The translations under genes and the position numbers were made by a program. From Mauremys mutica (taxonomy: Eukaryota; Chordata; Testudines; Geoemydidae): a stretch of DNA of 64,000 nt. The stretch spans positions 51,649,563-51,713,562 of the forward strand of contig NC_059080.1 of the NCBI RefSeq assembly GCF_020497125.1. The letters are read 5' to 3'. The notes below the pieces were generated by a model. The model was not told the origin of the DNA. It saw only the letters and a program-made list of their open reading frames with translations, and searched no databases. Numbering within the stretch: position 1 is the first letter of the stretch; every line of letters begins with the position of its first letter. Positions 44,651-56,350 of this stretch are shown piece by piece.

Positions 44651-46050
44651 TTACCTGTGTTCTTGGGAAAGGAGGACGCAGTACCCAGCCTGTCTGACTC
44701 ATGAAAGACACGCCCCCCACAGTCTCTGCTTGAACTGAAACTGATCAGAAGACAGACCTACAAAAAGCAATGAAAAGGCAGTGGGAGACACTCCTAAACC
44801 CCTGGTACAGGGGTGACAGGATTAAGGAAACTCCCATAGCCTCATTTGCATTGAAGATGAGACCGGGAGGCATCTCCATTAACATACAGAATTGAGAACA
44901 GAGATTCCAAGGCAAGAACCACATGGAATTCTGGGACCAGAGAAGCAGGGAAGCACTGCATGATGGGGGAATCTCTGCTCCAGATGTTAATGAATCAATG
45001 CCTGCACACACCCAGCTCAGTAGTTATCAGACTAATTCTAGTAATAAATCCTTTATTGGTATCCAAATTAGTGAAGCCCCCTAACTGCATTGTGAGCTCC
45101 CTCCAAGGAACACTGCCCGTAGCCAGGAATGATCAGCTCCTATTGTCTAGCCTGAACAAAACAACTTTAGTGTACTCTCTTGAGCCATTAGTTTACACAT
45201 AAACAAATCTAGTGTTCTCTCTTGAACCATTGTTCTTTCCTTACAAAAACTCCTACCCATGCTCAAGTAAGTGCTCTGATGCCTGGATCCAAAAACTGCA
45301 TCAGTTCCATTGGGACTTCATCTTCTCCTGACTGATCGTGCTGGGGGCTCTGCCTGTTTCCAGCACTCCATACCCCCAGCTACCATCAAAACCTGGGAAC
45401 CCCAATCAATTCAAGCTTCACTGAGTGGTGAGAACCCAGATCTCTCTCTCTGTAGCCTTCTGACCCTGACTTGTGTGATCAGTTATAGTTTTCTAAACCT
45501 GACTTTTATAATCAAATTTAAGTTAGATTTACTATTATAACTGTTTTGTTTGTTTGGCTCCCCTATGGTTATTACCTGGCAATAAATAACTGTCATGGTT
45601 AAGCTGGTTTCTTCTCTCTCTCTCTCTCCCCCCTCCCTCCGTGGGTGTTTTTTGGCTTCCCCATTCGCTCTGCAGCAACGCTCCTCGTACCTAAGGTAAA
45701 GATCCCTGCAGCACCCAAAAATCCTGTGGGGTTTGCTCATCATGTGGGTTACTACCAGAACAATTGTAATGTGAAAGTGGGGATAGGGACGTGCTGAACC
45801 TGGGACATATGAGGGTGACAGATTGAAAGTGCTGCTCGACCCAGCCTGCTCAGGCTTACTCTATTCCAGTGTGGTGCCTATGGCATATCAGAGTGACATC
45901 TTGGAGGTGCTGTTCAACGCATTTTCCTGCATCCAAGGGCCTATGAGGGTGACAGCTTGGAAATGCTGCTCAACCCAGCCTACTGAGTCCAGGGACATAT
46001 AAGGGGAGTGCTGATTAACCTGGTCCTCTCAGACACGCTCTGTTAATGTG
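44650..46050 (+). mobile_element. LTR-like repeat with internal tandem units (tentative)
   Basis: AATAAA-type signals at about 45044 and 45582, a (TC)n tract at 45614-45631 and a region of diverged units of about 70-90 bp at 45785-46020 (each with a CATATGAGGGTGACAG or GCATATCAGAGTGACATC-like block and GTGCTGCTC(A/G)ACCCAGCCT). It resembles an LTR with downstream repeats; termini and target duplication not found. A (GT)n run lies at 46051-46066. Confidence 0.35.
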
Positions 46051-46289
46051 CGTGTGTGTGTGTGTGGGGGAGGTCATCTGATTCTGGGGCTAGAAAAACC
46101 CAGCCTTGGGGAACCTAGGTCCTGCAGGATAGCTCCATTGAGAGGGAACTTGCAGCAGGAGAAGTAGAGCTCTGTATGAGAACACAAGTAGTACATTGAT
46201 AGAATTACAGAACCACCATGCTCCCCAGAAGAGTAATCCTAATAAATGAGCATACCCCAAAGTAATGGGCAAATCTGGTAACACAAATG

Positions 46290-46600
46290 TTATGCTTCAG
46301 TTTTATGTTGACTGTTGCAAACATTGGCCAAAGACCTTTACAAGTCTCCTGCATTGCAGGACTATCTTTCTCCCTGTTTTGTAGGTGGGGAACTAAGGTA
46401 CAGAGGCCCAGATCCTCAAAGGTATATAGGTGCTTAACTCCCATTACAGTCAATGAGAGTTAGGTACATATGTACCTTTGAGGATCTGGGCTAGAGAGAC
46501 TAAGGGACTTGCCTAAGGTCACACAGGAAACAGAGCAGGGATGTGAACCAGGTCTCTTAGAACCTAGGTTAGTTTCCTAACCAGTGGACAATCTTGTCTC
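46290..46600 (+). repeat. MIR-like SINE interrupted by a palindrome
   Basis: GGGGAACTAAGGTACAGAG before 46405 continues as AGAGACTAAGGGACTTGCC, AAGGTCACACAGG and GAACCAGGTCTCTTAG after 46493. The palindrome at 46406-46491 sits between. Confidence 0.6.
46406..46491. mobile_element. 86-bp palindromic MITE
   Basis: GCCCAGATCCTCAAAGGTA at the left is the exact reverse complement of TACCTTTGAGGATCTGGGC at the right, with CCCATTACAGTCAATGAGAG at the centre. AGAG is found on both sides and may be the target duplication. Confidence 0.75.
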
Positions 46601-46609
46601 TCCAGTGCT

Positions 46610-47720
46610 TTCCCTCAACCCCTTATTTCCAGGTGACTAAAAATGAAGCACTTTCCTCTCCTGACATGGAGAGTTACAGCTTCACTGGGACATACTGTGC
46701 CTCAGTGGAATGTTCCAGGCCAAAAGCCTCCCCATTTCTGAGGAGAGACTTCAACTGGGGAGGGTCAGTAGAAAAAAATGGACTGAAATTCCATGAGGTT
46801 CTCAGCTGCAGTTTACGGTAACGCCGCAACGTGTTCCAAAGTGGATCTCCAAGCATGATATTGTGCGTGGGAGTGGGGGAGGGGACCAGCCTTTCATCTT
46901 ACAATACAGCTGCATTTTCAGAAAAGGGGCATTGGAAAATCTAGTCCCTTTACTTTTTCTTTCCTCCTGTCCTCTTATTAATGAATAGGAAATTGTTCCC
47001 GGAGTGGTTGTTCAGCACCCTGAGTTCTTTTGCGAGGGGTACATTATCAAAAAAATTATTATTCTATCCTGAGTCCTAGCATCACAGACATGGAGACCAG
47101 GCACATATGTGAAGAAGAATTATCTTCCGGATGTTGAGATGAGGAACAAGCTCCATAGCTGGTGTAAACTGGCATCACTCCAGTGGAGTTAATGGGTCAA
47201 ATCCGCGACTGGTGTAAATCAGCGCAGCTTCATTGCAGCCATTGCAACACACCAATTTAGACTAGCTGAGGATCTGGTCCTTTGAGCTGAACAATTTTGG
47301 TTATTGTTACCGGGTGAAAATGTGTGGAGTTGAAGGCATGAGAAACACAAATATGGGAAAGAGCCAAATGAAATGTCAGGGCGTTTTAGTGCTGATTAAC
47401 GTTTCCCCCACTAATGCTGTTCATGCCAGCAAGAACTAAGCAAAGGGCCTAGCTGCCTTCTGAGAGAGATGGTGCTGGGGGAAAATTGGAGTCAAGAAAT
47501 CCCCAAAGAGCCCCCTGGTTATGCCCCAGTAGGTACGCTAGGTCCTGGCCCACACGAGAACCTCACGGCTCAGTGAAGAGGTGCCAGGTCGGCAGAAAGG
47601 GAAACAGCAGCAGTTCGGGCCTGGGTGAAAACCACTCACTAGGATTATTTAGATTTCTAAGGCATTCAGTTCCATGGTGATAGGTGTGGCTGTAAAACTT
47701 GGTGGATGAACGGATGGGAA
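46610..47720. other. Unrecognised except a decayed palindrome
   Basis: 47155-47283 holds a palindrome-family repeat (AGCTGGTGTAAACTGGCAT, with ACCAATTTAGACTAGCTGAG and GGATCTGGTCC at the right). No gene recognised. Confidence 0.4.
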
Positions 47721-47730
47721 AGGTCTGGGG

Positions 47731-47986
47731 CAGTGGTGCTGGAACACTTTTTAGACGGGGGTGCTGCATCCCCCCTTATCCCTGTCCATGACCCCTGCAA
47801 CCCCCCAGAGCTGGAGCTGGGAGCAGGGCCATGGCTCTGGGAGAGGGGCGACGTGGTAAGGGGGCTGAGGCTGAGGCCGCGGCTGGGGGTGGGTGCGGAG
47901 CTGCATGCACAGGACCAGGAGCAGAGTCCCGTGTAAAACCTGGGGGTGCTACAGCATCGCCCGCACCCCCAGTTCCTGCGTCTATG
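47731..47986. mobile_element. hAT-type MITE, 256 bp, perfect 8-bp TSD
   Basis: Left end CAGTGGTGCTGGAACA; right end read inward CATAGACGCAGGAACT, both followed by a G/T-rich GGGGGTGC block. GTCTGGGG flanks both sides (47723-47730, 47987-47994). GC-rich interior without a transposase. Confidence 0.8.
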
Positions 47987-48775
47987 GTCTGGGGTTTGTA
48001 TTCAGGCTTCAGACCCTGGGAGATACTAGACACAGCTGTGGCTCTAACCACAGTGAAGCCATGAAAATACTTGAGCAGATGTTTTGCTAACCTAGTCCAG
48101 CTTTTTGTTTGTACATTAGCGTTGGCTTTATTGGGTAGTAGTGGCTCTTGGAAAGAGTCTCTGCTGCTTGATTTCAAGCCTCATAGCTCCTTTTGTGTTC
48201 TCCCACCCAGGGTCTGGCAAGATACGTAAATCCCTTTCATCCCTTTGCGTTCTGATTTGTAAATCCTTATGCTGGTTACTTTGAAACAATGGGGTCATTG
48301 TAGCTCTTCTGCTGTGTTTGGTGGTTCCTTGAACCTGCTCCCCAGCGGCCTGCACTGTATGTGAATTCTCTCTACTGGAGGTGTAGACATAGGAACAAAA
48401 CCTTTCTTTGCTGAACAGCTTTCCAAAGCAGTTTGTATATTGTTGGGTTAACCCATTAGTTACTGTGATATTAGTGTCCTTCAGGACCAAGCATCAGAAA
48501 TACTTAGATGGGCTCTCATCTTCCTCTTGCAGTATACATAAACTGTTAGGTAGCTTCTAATTGGTAAGGAACCTGGCTTGACTTTTAGATAAGAGGGTGT
48601 ATTTGCATTGTGGCCATGAGATTAAAAAAACTCAACAAAGAGCTATTTTCTCACTTGTCAAGTCAGTACATTTGATATGGAAGTGAAGGACAGAGACTGA
48701 ATATGGAACCCATGATTCTACAACCAAAGTTTGGGTTCAGCACGAACCTGTTCTCCAGGATATAGGAACATAGGC

Positions 48776-49036
48776 CTGTTCTATACTTGAAAATTAGGTC
48801 AGCATAACTACATCTCTCAGGGGTTGAAAAATCAACACCCCGGAGTGGCATAGTTAACTCAACCTAAGCCGTGGTGTAGACAGTGCTAGGTTGGCAGAAA
48901 AATTCTGCCGTTTCCCAGGGAGGTGGATTACCTATGCCAGTGGGACAATCCCCCCTGTGGGTGTAGGTAGTGTCTACACTGAAGCACTGTGGTGGCGCAG
49001 CTATGCCGCTGTAGCATTTTAAGTGTAGATTAGAAC
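48776..49036. mobile_element. MITE with mirrored CTACACTTAAAA-type ends
   Basis: Left CTGTTCTATACTTGAAAATT and right read inward TTGTTCTAATCTACACTTAA. The interior has GTGGTGTAGACAGTGCTAGG, a GGGAGGTGGATTACCTATGC block and GTAGTGTCTACACTGAAGC, the layout of a widespread reptile MITE. No clean target duplication seen, so superfamily open. Confidence 0.65.
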
Positions 49037-49039
49037 AAT

Positions 49040-51710
49040 GTTCTGTACAGATTTATTCCAGTATGAAGTCTCTATAGTCAATCCTTAGACCTAATGAAGC
49101 TAATGTCAAAACTCCTGTTGACTTCCATGTTACAAGATCAGGCTCTCTTGTAGTGGCCAATAGCTCATCTTTTAGAAGGAGAAAAATAATAGCAACAACA
49201 ATAAAAATCCCACTACTACAATTGGCTAGCTGTGCAGTGCTGCAGCCCCAGAGTGTAAATTCCTTCCCCACGCTCACCGGTAATCAGCTTTCACAGTGAA
49301 GCATGAAGTTTGATTGCTCCTGTAAAATTTTATTTGCTTGCATAGCTGCAAATGTTATTAATGCTCATAAAATTATCCAGTCCTTTAAAAAGCCTGTTAT
49401 GCTGTGTGTGTCTCACTTGTGACAGTGGATTCCAGAGGCAACTGGGCAGTGTTAGAGTGTGTTTTTATTTTATTTGTCTCTAATTTATGGCCTTCTATTT
49501 TGACCAAGCACCTTTTGTTTACACATTAAATTGTAGGGCAGAGTAATACAAAACACTGGCTTGGCTTTCACTGAAATCCTGTCTGAGTTTTATACTTCAG
49601 TTAACTCCCTTCTTACTCTCCTCCTTTGCAGGCTAAATAATTCTACTGGGATTGATTGTACCCCTTAAACCTTTGCACAGAGAAGACTATCCTGCATGTG
49701 TAACTCACTGGTCAGGGTGTATTACCTAGCCCCTCTGTGACCCGTGCATAGAAGATGTGAATCTGTTGTACTGCTTGGTTTGAGAGGTTGGTTTTCCAGT
49801 TTAAGCTGTAGAGACTCCTGCATTTAGCTTTGGAGGTCCCTGGTTCAATGTGCAGTGTTGGCCAAGATGGTGGGTCTCATGCATGTATCTGCCTGCTCTG
49901 AATGGACAGGGAAGTCAGCTCCCTTTCCCTGTACCAGATAAGGATATGTCCTGGGATCTGCATGCGGGGAGGGAGTGGGCCAGGGAAGGAGAAGTGACCT
50001 GGGCTCAGGGTCAGGGCCTGTGTGTTGTCCCTCCCACCAGTCCTATGAAATTCTCAGGGAGGGTTCTCAGAGACCTGCTGTCATGGATCAGTTTGTAGGA
50101 TTGGGGCCCTCATTGGTAACATTCAGATTGAGCCTTGTTTAACTCATCAGCATTATTTACATGTTGCCTATCCATCCTTCCCTCCTGCCAGGATGCCTGA
50201 TCTCCATTCATGCAGATCTAAAAGGGAATCCCTGTGGGAAATGTCCAGGCCATCTCAGCATATTGAACAGCTTGGCTTTCCCACCTAATCTGAGCAAGCC
50301 AGGCGTCTGTTGCGCCCAAGCCCTGCCGTGTGGCGCATACAATCAAGTGCAGCATGCAGAGGCCCTGGGAGCACAGACACTGTTTAGTCAGAAGGCCTGG
50401 GCATGTGGCTCAAACAAAATCATTACGCAAGAAATAAAATACCAGCCTTAGAAGCATTTTGCTCTTTTCCGTTTGTTTGTTTGCAAGGTGAGGAAAGAAA
50501 AGGAGTGTGGATGTCTAGGTTTTACCTGGATTTTTGTGTTTACTTGCATTTGCCTAAAAAGCCTGTACCAGTGATAGCACTGGTGAATGCATTTTGTTTC
50601 CCCTCTACAGCTCTTAAGAACCACTGTATTGAACTGGAATTAATCACTCCAGTATAGGAAGAGGATGCAAAAGTTAATAAACCACCCAGGTCAGTTAATG
50701 GCTGGCATGGAGGTGACGGGGTTTGCTCCAGCAATTGTGTGACAGCCCTGCCTGCTGCTGCCACATTGTAAAATGAGAATTTCACAGAGCATATCCTTAT
50801 GCTCTGAGCTGTGAAGGCTCCTAATTTCCAGGGCCTGCTGCTCAGCCCGGGGGGTGGGGGGAGGAGGAGGGGAGGGTGTGCTCCCATTTATGAAAATAAC
50901 CACCTGCAATGCCCTAGATTATCAAACTGAGCTGAGTGTGCTGGACAGTATCTATTTCACAGAGAGGGTCCTATCTTCCTTGCAACAGTGTCAAACTTCC
51001 ACTGCTTCCTTCACAGCATCCTACTTTCTTGTGGGAACAAAGAGCTGGATTCATTAAAGGGAGACGGGAGATTTTTTACCTTTGGCATTATGTCTGTGGC
51101 ATTCCGATCTGTTCTCTGTTTGTTGTGGAATATTTGCATATTGCATATTTGCTAGTGACACTAGCTGAAGTTTTAGAGCAAGAGAAAGGAGGAAAATCTC
51201 AAACACACAGCACAACTTACTAGCTGCGAAGTGCAGTGTATAAGACCTAATCCTGCCATCCTTACTTAAGGTCCGACCCTGTAAATCTGAACTCTTGTCA
51301 GTAGCCCCATTGTAGTCAATGGGACTATTAGCACGAAAAACAAATATTCAACATGTTGAGAGTTGCAGGATCAGATCCTCAGTCTTTGCTTGGCTTGGAA
51401 CTTTTGCCTGACTATGTGCTAGGTAAGGAAAGCAGGGTTTAGCCAACAGAAAAAGTCTGAAGTTCAGTAAAACTAGGAGAGATCAATAGTGCTCAAACTG
51501 TGGTCCATGGACAACCGATATCCTCAGAGCTGTTGCTAGGGGTCTGCAGAGAGCTGGCTGGTCAAACAGTGCCAGTGTATCTTTGTATCCAGCTAACAAA
51601 CTGCAATAGATGACCTCTAAAGTACATTGACTAGGTCCTTCCATCTGAAGTCAGCGGGACAACTTGTGTTTAGTATGTGCTCATCCGCATGAGTAAGGGT
51701 TGGACTGTCT
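49040..51710. other. No recognised gene or element
   Basis: Mixed DNA. 49270-49420 is AT-rich and unique-looking. 51240-51390 has a decayed palindrome around GTAGTCAATGGGACTATTAG. Open frames here are below 120 codons with no recognisable domain. Confidence 0.4.
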
Positions 51711-52619
51711 AGCCTAAACCGTTTCTTAATATTGCTGCTCCAGATCAGCCTGGGATGTTGGTAAACCAAGTGCCAGCTCTAGCCAAGGCCGCAGGTGTTA
51801 GCTAAGAACTGACAAACTCGTAGCTGGAAACCAAACCAACTCACCTGTATGTTAGTTTTGTTCAAAATAGGTATTAGTCTTTTATAAGAATATATTTAGT
51901 GTTTAGGCTCTTTGAAATGCTTGTAAATTGCTGCATGCATTAATCCCGTTTGTAATGTCTGTATTCCATGCTACAAGGAAACATGCAAGTTTTGCTTTAT
52001 AACTTTGAAAATGTTTGCTCTGAATTTGTGAACCTGGGCACGGGAATTGTCATCGCCACCCATTCAGAAGGCCTATCAAACAGGGCATTAAGGAACATCA
52101 CAATACAAAGGATTGGTGAATGGCCCTGCTACACCTTGGAAACGCTATGTGCAAAGGAGCTCATTTTATGGACTGGAAGGCCAAATGTAAAAGGTTAAAC
52201 AGGATCACAAGAACATTTTTTATCTCTTTGCTGTTTGAACTCTCCCAGGGCTGGAGACAACACAAAACTAAAGCAAAGGTCCCCAGGGCCAGTCTGGGTC
52301 CCCCCTGAAAGACATTTTGAATGGACAGATTGCTACATCTCTTTCACCTTTAGGAACCATATATGGAAACTCATTGGTGTGTATATGTTTGCTTGCTTTA
52401 ACCTGTAAATAAGTTTCACTTCTTTTTCCTGGTTAATACACCTTTCGATAGTTTATTACAGGGTTGACTACCGGTGTTGTCTTTGGTGTGAGATCTAGGG
52501 TACCAATTAATCTGAGGTAAGTGACTGGTCTCTTGAGACTGGAAGCAACCTGAACATTTTGCAATTTTTGGTGTAAAGGACCATTTATCACTAAGTCCAG
52601 CTAGCTTGGGTGACAAGAT

Positions 52620-55018
52620 CATAGAATCATAGAATTCAAGATCAGAAGGGACCATTATGATCATCTAGTCTGACCTCCTGCAAGATGCAGGCCATATAAG
52701 CCGATCTACCCACTCCTTTAGCAAGCGACCCCTGCCCCATGCTTCGGAGGAAGGCGAAAAACCTCCAGGGACACTGCCAATCTGCCCTGGAGGAAAATTC
52801 CTTCCCGACCCCAAATATGGCGGTCAGCTGAACCCCGAGCATGCGGGCAAGACTCTCCAGCCATACCCTCTGGAAAAAGGTTAAGAATATCATATCATTG
52901 ACCCATTGTACTATTTACCAGTTTGGCACTTAATTGACCTATTGACTAAGCCCGTTATCCTATTATACCATCTCCTCCATAAACTTATCTAGCTTAATCT
53001 TAAAGTCATGGAGGTCCTTCGCCCCTACTGTTTCCCTCGGTAGGCTGTTCCAGTATTGCACTCCCCTGATGGTTAGAAACCTTCGTCTAATTTCAAGCCT
53101 AAATTTCCTGACTGACAATTTATATCCGTTTGTCCTCGTGTCTACATTAGCACTGAGCTGAAATAATTCCTCTCCTTCCCTGGTGTTTATCCCTCTGATA
53201 TATTTAAAGAGTGCAATCATATCTCCCCTTATCCTTCTTTTGGTTAAGGAAAACAAACCGAGCTCCTCAAGTCTCCTGTCATACGACAGGCCTTCCATTC
53301 CTCGGATCATTCTAGTGGCCCTTCTTTGTACCCGTTCCAGTTTTAACTCATCCTTCTTAAACATGGGAGACCAAAACTGCACACAATACTCCAAATGAGG
53401 TCTCACCAACGCCTTATATAACGGGACTAGCACTTCCTTATCCCTACTAGAAATACCTCGCCTAATGCAACCCAAGACCGCATTAGCTTTTTTAACGGCC
53501 ACATCACATTGCCTACTCATAGTCATCCTACGATCAACCAGGACTCCCAGGTCCTTCTCCTCCTCCGTTACTTCCAACTGGTGCGTCCCTAGCTTATAAC
53601 TAAAATTCTTGTTAGTCATCCCTAAATGCATAACCTTACACTTCTCACTATTGAATTTCATCCTGTTACTAATACTCCAGTTTACAAGGTCATCCAAATC
53701 TCCCTGGAGGATATCCCGATCCTTCTCCGAATTGGCAATACCTCCCAACTTGGTGTCATCCGCAAACTTTATCAGCCCACTCCTACTCTTGGTTCCCAGG
53801 TCAGCAATAAATAGATTGAATAAAATAGGACCCAAAACCGAACCTTGAGGAACTCCACTGGTAACCCCCCTCCAACCCGACAGTTCCCCTTTCAGTACTA
53901 CCCTCTGCAGTCTCCCCTTTAACCAGCTCCTTATCCACCTCTGGATTTTCATTTCGATCCCCATCTTTTCCAATTTAACCAATAATTCCTCATGTGGTAC
54001 CGTATCAAACGCCTTACTGAAATCCAGATATATTAGATCCACCGCATTTCCCTTGTCTAAAAAATCTGTTACTTTCTCAAAGAAGGAGATCAGATTGGTT
54101 TGGCACGATCTACCTTTCGTAAATCCATGCTGTAATCTATCCCAGTTGCCATCGGCCTCCTGCTCCGTAACCACTCTCTCTTTTAAAATTTTTTCCATTA
54201 CTTTGCATACTACAGATGTTAAACTAACAGGCCTGTAGTTACCCGGGTCACTTTTTTTCCCCTTCTTGAATATAGGAACTACATTAGCTAATCTCCAGTC
54301 CAACGGTACAATCCCCGAATTTAGAGATTTATTAAAAATCATCGCTAACGGGCTAGCAATATCACTCGCCAATTCCCTTAATATTCTAGGATGAAGATTA
54401 TCCGGGACCCCCGATTTACTTCCGTTAAGCTGTTCAAGTTTGGCCTCCACCTCAGATACCGTAATGTCTACCCCCATATCTTCATTCCCATCGGTCCCTC
54501 TATCACTATTCCTTAGCCCTTCATTAGCCTCATTAAAGACCGAGGCAAAATATTCATTCAGATATTGTGCCATTCCAAGATTATCCCTAATCTCCACTCC
54601 GTTTAAAGTTTTAAGCGGTCCCACTTCTTCCTTCTTGGTTTTCTTCCTATTTATATGGCTAAAAAACCTTTTGCTATTGGTTTTAATCCCCTTCGCTAGG
54701 TCCATCTCCACCCGTCGCTTTGCCTTTCTCACTGCATCCCTACACCCTCTGACCTCAATAAGGTAGGTTTCTTTGCTGATCCCTCCCATTTTCCACTCCT
54801 GGTACGCTTTCTGTTTTTTCTTAATGACCCCTCTAAGACGCTTGGTCATCCAGCTCGGTCTAAAACTGCTACCTACGAGCCGTTTTCCCTTTCTCGGGAT
54901 ACATGCCTCTGCCAACTCCTGCAATTTCAACCTGAAGTAACCCCAGGCGTCATCTGCCTTTAGATTCCTAAATATGTTGGTCCAGTCCACTTCCCTAACT
55001 AGTCGCCTTAATTTAGTA
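52620..55018 (-). mobile_element. CR1 LINE, 5'-truncated, with open RT frame
   Basis: The minus-strand 3' end is at the left, where the plus strand reads CATAGAATCATAGAATTC, the CR1 terminal octamer-like repeat. A 3' UTR of about 340 bp contains GAGGAAGGCGAAAAACCTCC and CCCCAAATATGGCGGTCAG. AAGAT flanks both sides (52615-52619 and 55019-55023). The N-terminal endonuclease and ORF1 are absent, as expected of truncated CR1 copies. It is the least decayed element in the window. Confidence 0.9.
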
Positions 55019-55236
55019 AAGATAGATTGGAGAGCCCAAGGGGACAGTCTGTGACTCCATGGTGAGACTGTTACAGTGATCCAGGAGTTCACATTTATTA
55101 CTGGGTGGGTGAAATTATAGAACACACCACTAGCTGGGGGTGTCTGCCCTGCTTTCTGACAGTCCACCCTGAGGTCTGCACTCACGGTCGTGAGCCACTC
55201 CTGCCAGGGTGACACAACCATTGCTGGAACTTCCAC
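52963..55236 (-). CDS. CR1 ORF2 reverse transcriptase region, open for 757 codons
   Basis: One uninterrupted minus-strand frame. Residues 1 to about 72 come from the flanking LTR-like DNA read antisense; genuine CR1 protein starts near residue 73 (LRRLVREVDWTNIFRN). RT blocks follow: NGSKSGVPDNLHPRIL (271-286), ANVVPIFKKGKKSDPGNYRPVS (317-338, fingers), LDFSKAFDTV (404-413, first catalytic Asp), GVPQGSVLGPILFN (461-474) and FADDTKL (491-497, catalytic Asp pair). The C-terminal part (CDVAVKKANAVLG, RPHLEYCVQFW, RRIRGDMIALFKY, YWNSLPRE) runs to a normal stop. The complete RT suggests recent insertion, but the endonuclease is missing, so the protein could not by itself retrotranspose. There is no evidence of host use. 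Confidence 0.9.
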   Translation of the reverse strand: MEVPAMVVSPWQEWLTTVSADLRVDCQKAGQTPPASGVFYNFTHPVINVNSWITVTVSPWSHRLSPWALQSIFTKLRRLVREVDWTNIFRNLKADDAWGYFRLKLQELAEACIPRKGKRLVGSSFRPSWMTKRLRGVIKKKQKAYQEWKMGGISKETYLIEVRGCRDAVRKAKRRVEMDLAKGIKTNSKRFFSHINRKKTKKEEVGPLKTLNGVEIRDNLGMAQYLNEYFASVFNEANEGLRNSDRGTDGNEDMGVDITVSEVEAKLEQLNGSKSGVPDNLHPRILRELASDIASPLAMIFNKSLNSGIVPLDWRLANVVPIFKKGKKSDPGNYRPVSLTSVVCKVMEKILKERVVTEQEADGNWDRLQHGFTKGRSCQTNLISFFEKVTDFLDKGNAVDLIYLDFSKAFDTVPHEELLVKLEKMGIEMKIQRWIRSWLKGRLQRVVLKGELSGWRGVTSGVPQGSVLGPILFNLFIADLGTKSRSGLIKFADDTKLGGIANSEKDRDILQGDLDDLVNWSISNRMKFNSEKCKVMHLGMTNKNFSYKLGTHQLEVTEEEKDLGVLVDRRMTMSRQCDVAVKKANAVLGCIRRGISSRDKEVLVPLYKALVRPHLEYCVQFWSPMFKKDELKLERVQRRATRMIRGMEGLSYDRRLEELGLFSLTKRRIRGDMIALFKYIRGINTREGEELFQLSANVDTRTNGYKLSVRKFRLEIRRRFLTIRGVQYWNSLPRETVGAKDLHDFKIKLDKFMEEMV

Positions 55237-55840
55237 AGGAATGTTCTGTGATCATGAACGAGAGCAGAGGAATGTGACCCTAGAGGCAAAGAGAAGTGGT
55301 CAACAAGAGAATCTGTTCAGATGTGGTCAACACGATGAAGGTGTTGAGAATCCCTGCCACATCTTCACTGAGCTTCAAGACAACTAATACTGTTTAGTCA
55401 TTGTTATTATTGGTGAAAAACTCATTGCTAACAGGCTTGAGACAGCATTATTTAAGACAATCTATCTACTACCCTTCAGCCCCAACAATAAGACGAAGGG
55501 ACACTTCAGTAATAAGACTCATCAACAATAAGAAAATGGAACAATCAATACCTGCTTACAAATCTGGTTGACACATTATCTTCTCAACATATCATGTCTG
55601 ACCCTTGAGCCTGGATTGTGTTAGCTCTATCCTCATTTATCCCCATCTTCCCCTGGAATCTGATGCTATCAAACACACTGGCAATTTTAATGTTGTTTTT
55701 TATCATCTGAATGGAAGGCTGAACATCTGGTCTGTTCCAGACTAGTATTAACCTATCTTCTTTTCTTGCCCATTAAGAGGATCGGTGTGAGATAGCAGAG
55801 TAGTCAGCATCTTTGCCCTTCTTACAAATAAATAAATAAC

Positions 55841-56013
55841 TGGAGATATACCTATCTCCTAGAACTGGAAGGTCATTGAGTCCAGCCCCCTGCCTTCAGT
55901 AGCAGGACCAAGTACTGATTTTTGCCCCAGATCCCTAAGTAGCCCCTTCAAGGATTGAATTCACAACCCTGGGTTTAGCGGGCTAATGCTCAAACCTCTG
56001 AGCTATCCCTCCC
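55841..56013 (-). mobile_element. tRNA-derived SINE (CryI-like), full head
   Basis: Minus strand begins GAGGGATAGCTCAGAGGTTT (box A), then GCATTAGCCCGCTAAACCC and a box B of GGGTTGTGAATTCAATCC. The body and tail GACTCAATGACCTTCCAG and AGGAGATAGGTATATCTCC follow. An AATAAATAAATAAC tract lies beside its tail at the left. Best kept of the three SINE copies. Confidence 0.8.
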
Positions 56014-56350
56014 CACCAAACTAGCCTAAGACCAAACCTAGAATCTTCACTAGGCAGGCAAGCATGGAGCGATGGATCCTATACATGGTTGTCCACCATG
56101 GCTCTGTGAGTAGCAGCTGCCCAAGTGTTTTGCATTTTTTTCTCTTCCCATCTCTTCCTCTTCATGGCTTATCTTGCTCAGACTTTTTTGTTGAATTAAG
56201 GGCTCATGAAAATAAGACTACTTCAGGCCAGGCATAGCATAAAGATGCTTTCTGCATGCTCTCCCTGCTCTCCACAGCTCTACCTCACTCATGACTTGCT
56301 ACAACATCTGCTAGTCAAGTCCAGGGTGCCCACACAGCCAGCAATACATC

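Larger units (their letters stand above)
51720..55390 (+). mobile_element. LTR-like repeat interrupted by a CR1 insertion
   Basis: Two parts, 51720-52619 and 55019-55390, rejoin when the CR1 at 52620-55018 is removed: ...GGGTGACAAGAT + AGATTGGAGAGCCCAAGGGG.... The left part has AATAAG and GGTTAATACACCTTT near 52410-52445 and a TTTGGTGTGAGATCTAGGGT block, as in U5/R regions of turtle LTRs. Outer termini were not pinned down, so whether this is an LTR or another repeat remains open. Confidence 0.45.

Noticed and set aside
53183..54766. Plus-strand frames inside the CR1
   Set aside because: Antisense shadows of the CR1 reverse transcriptase.
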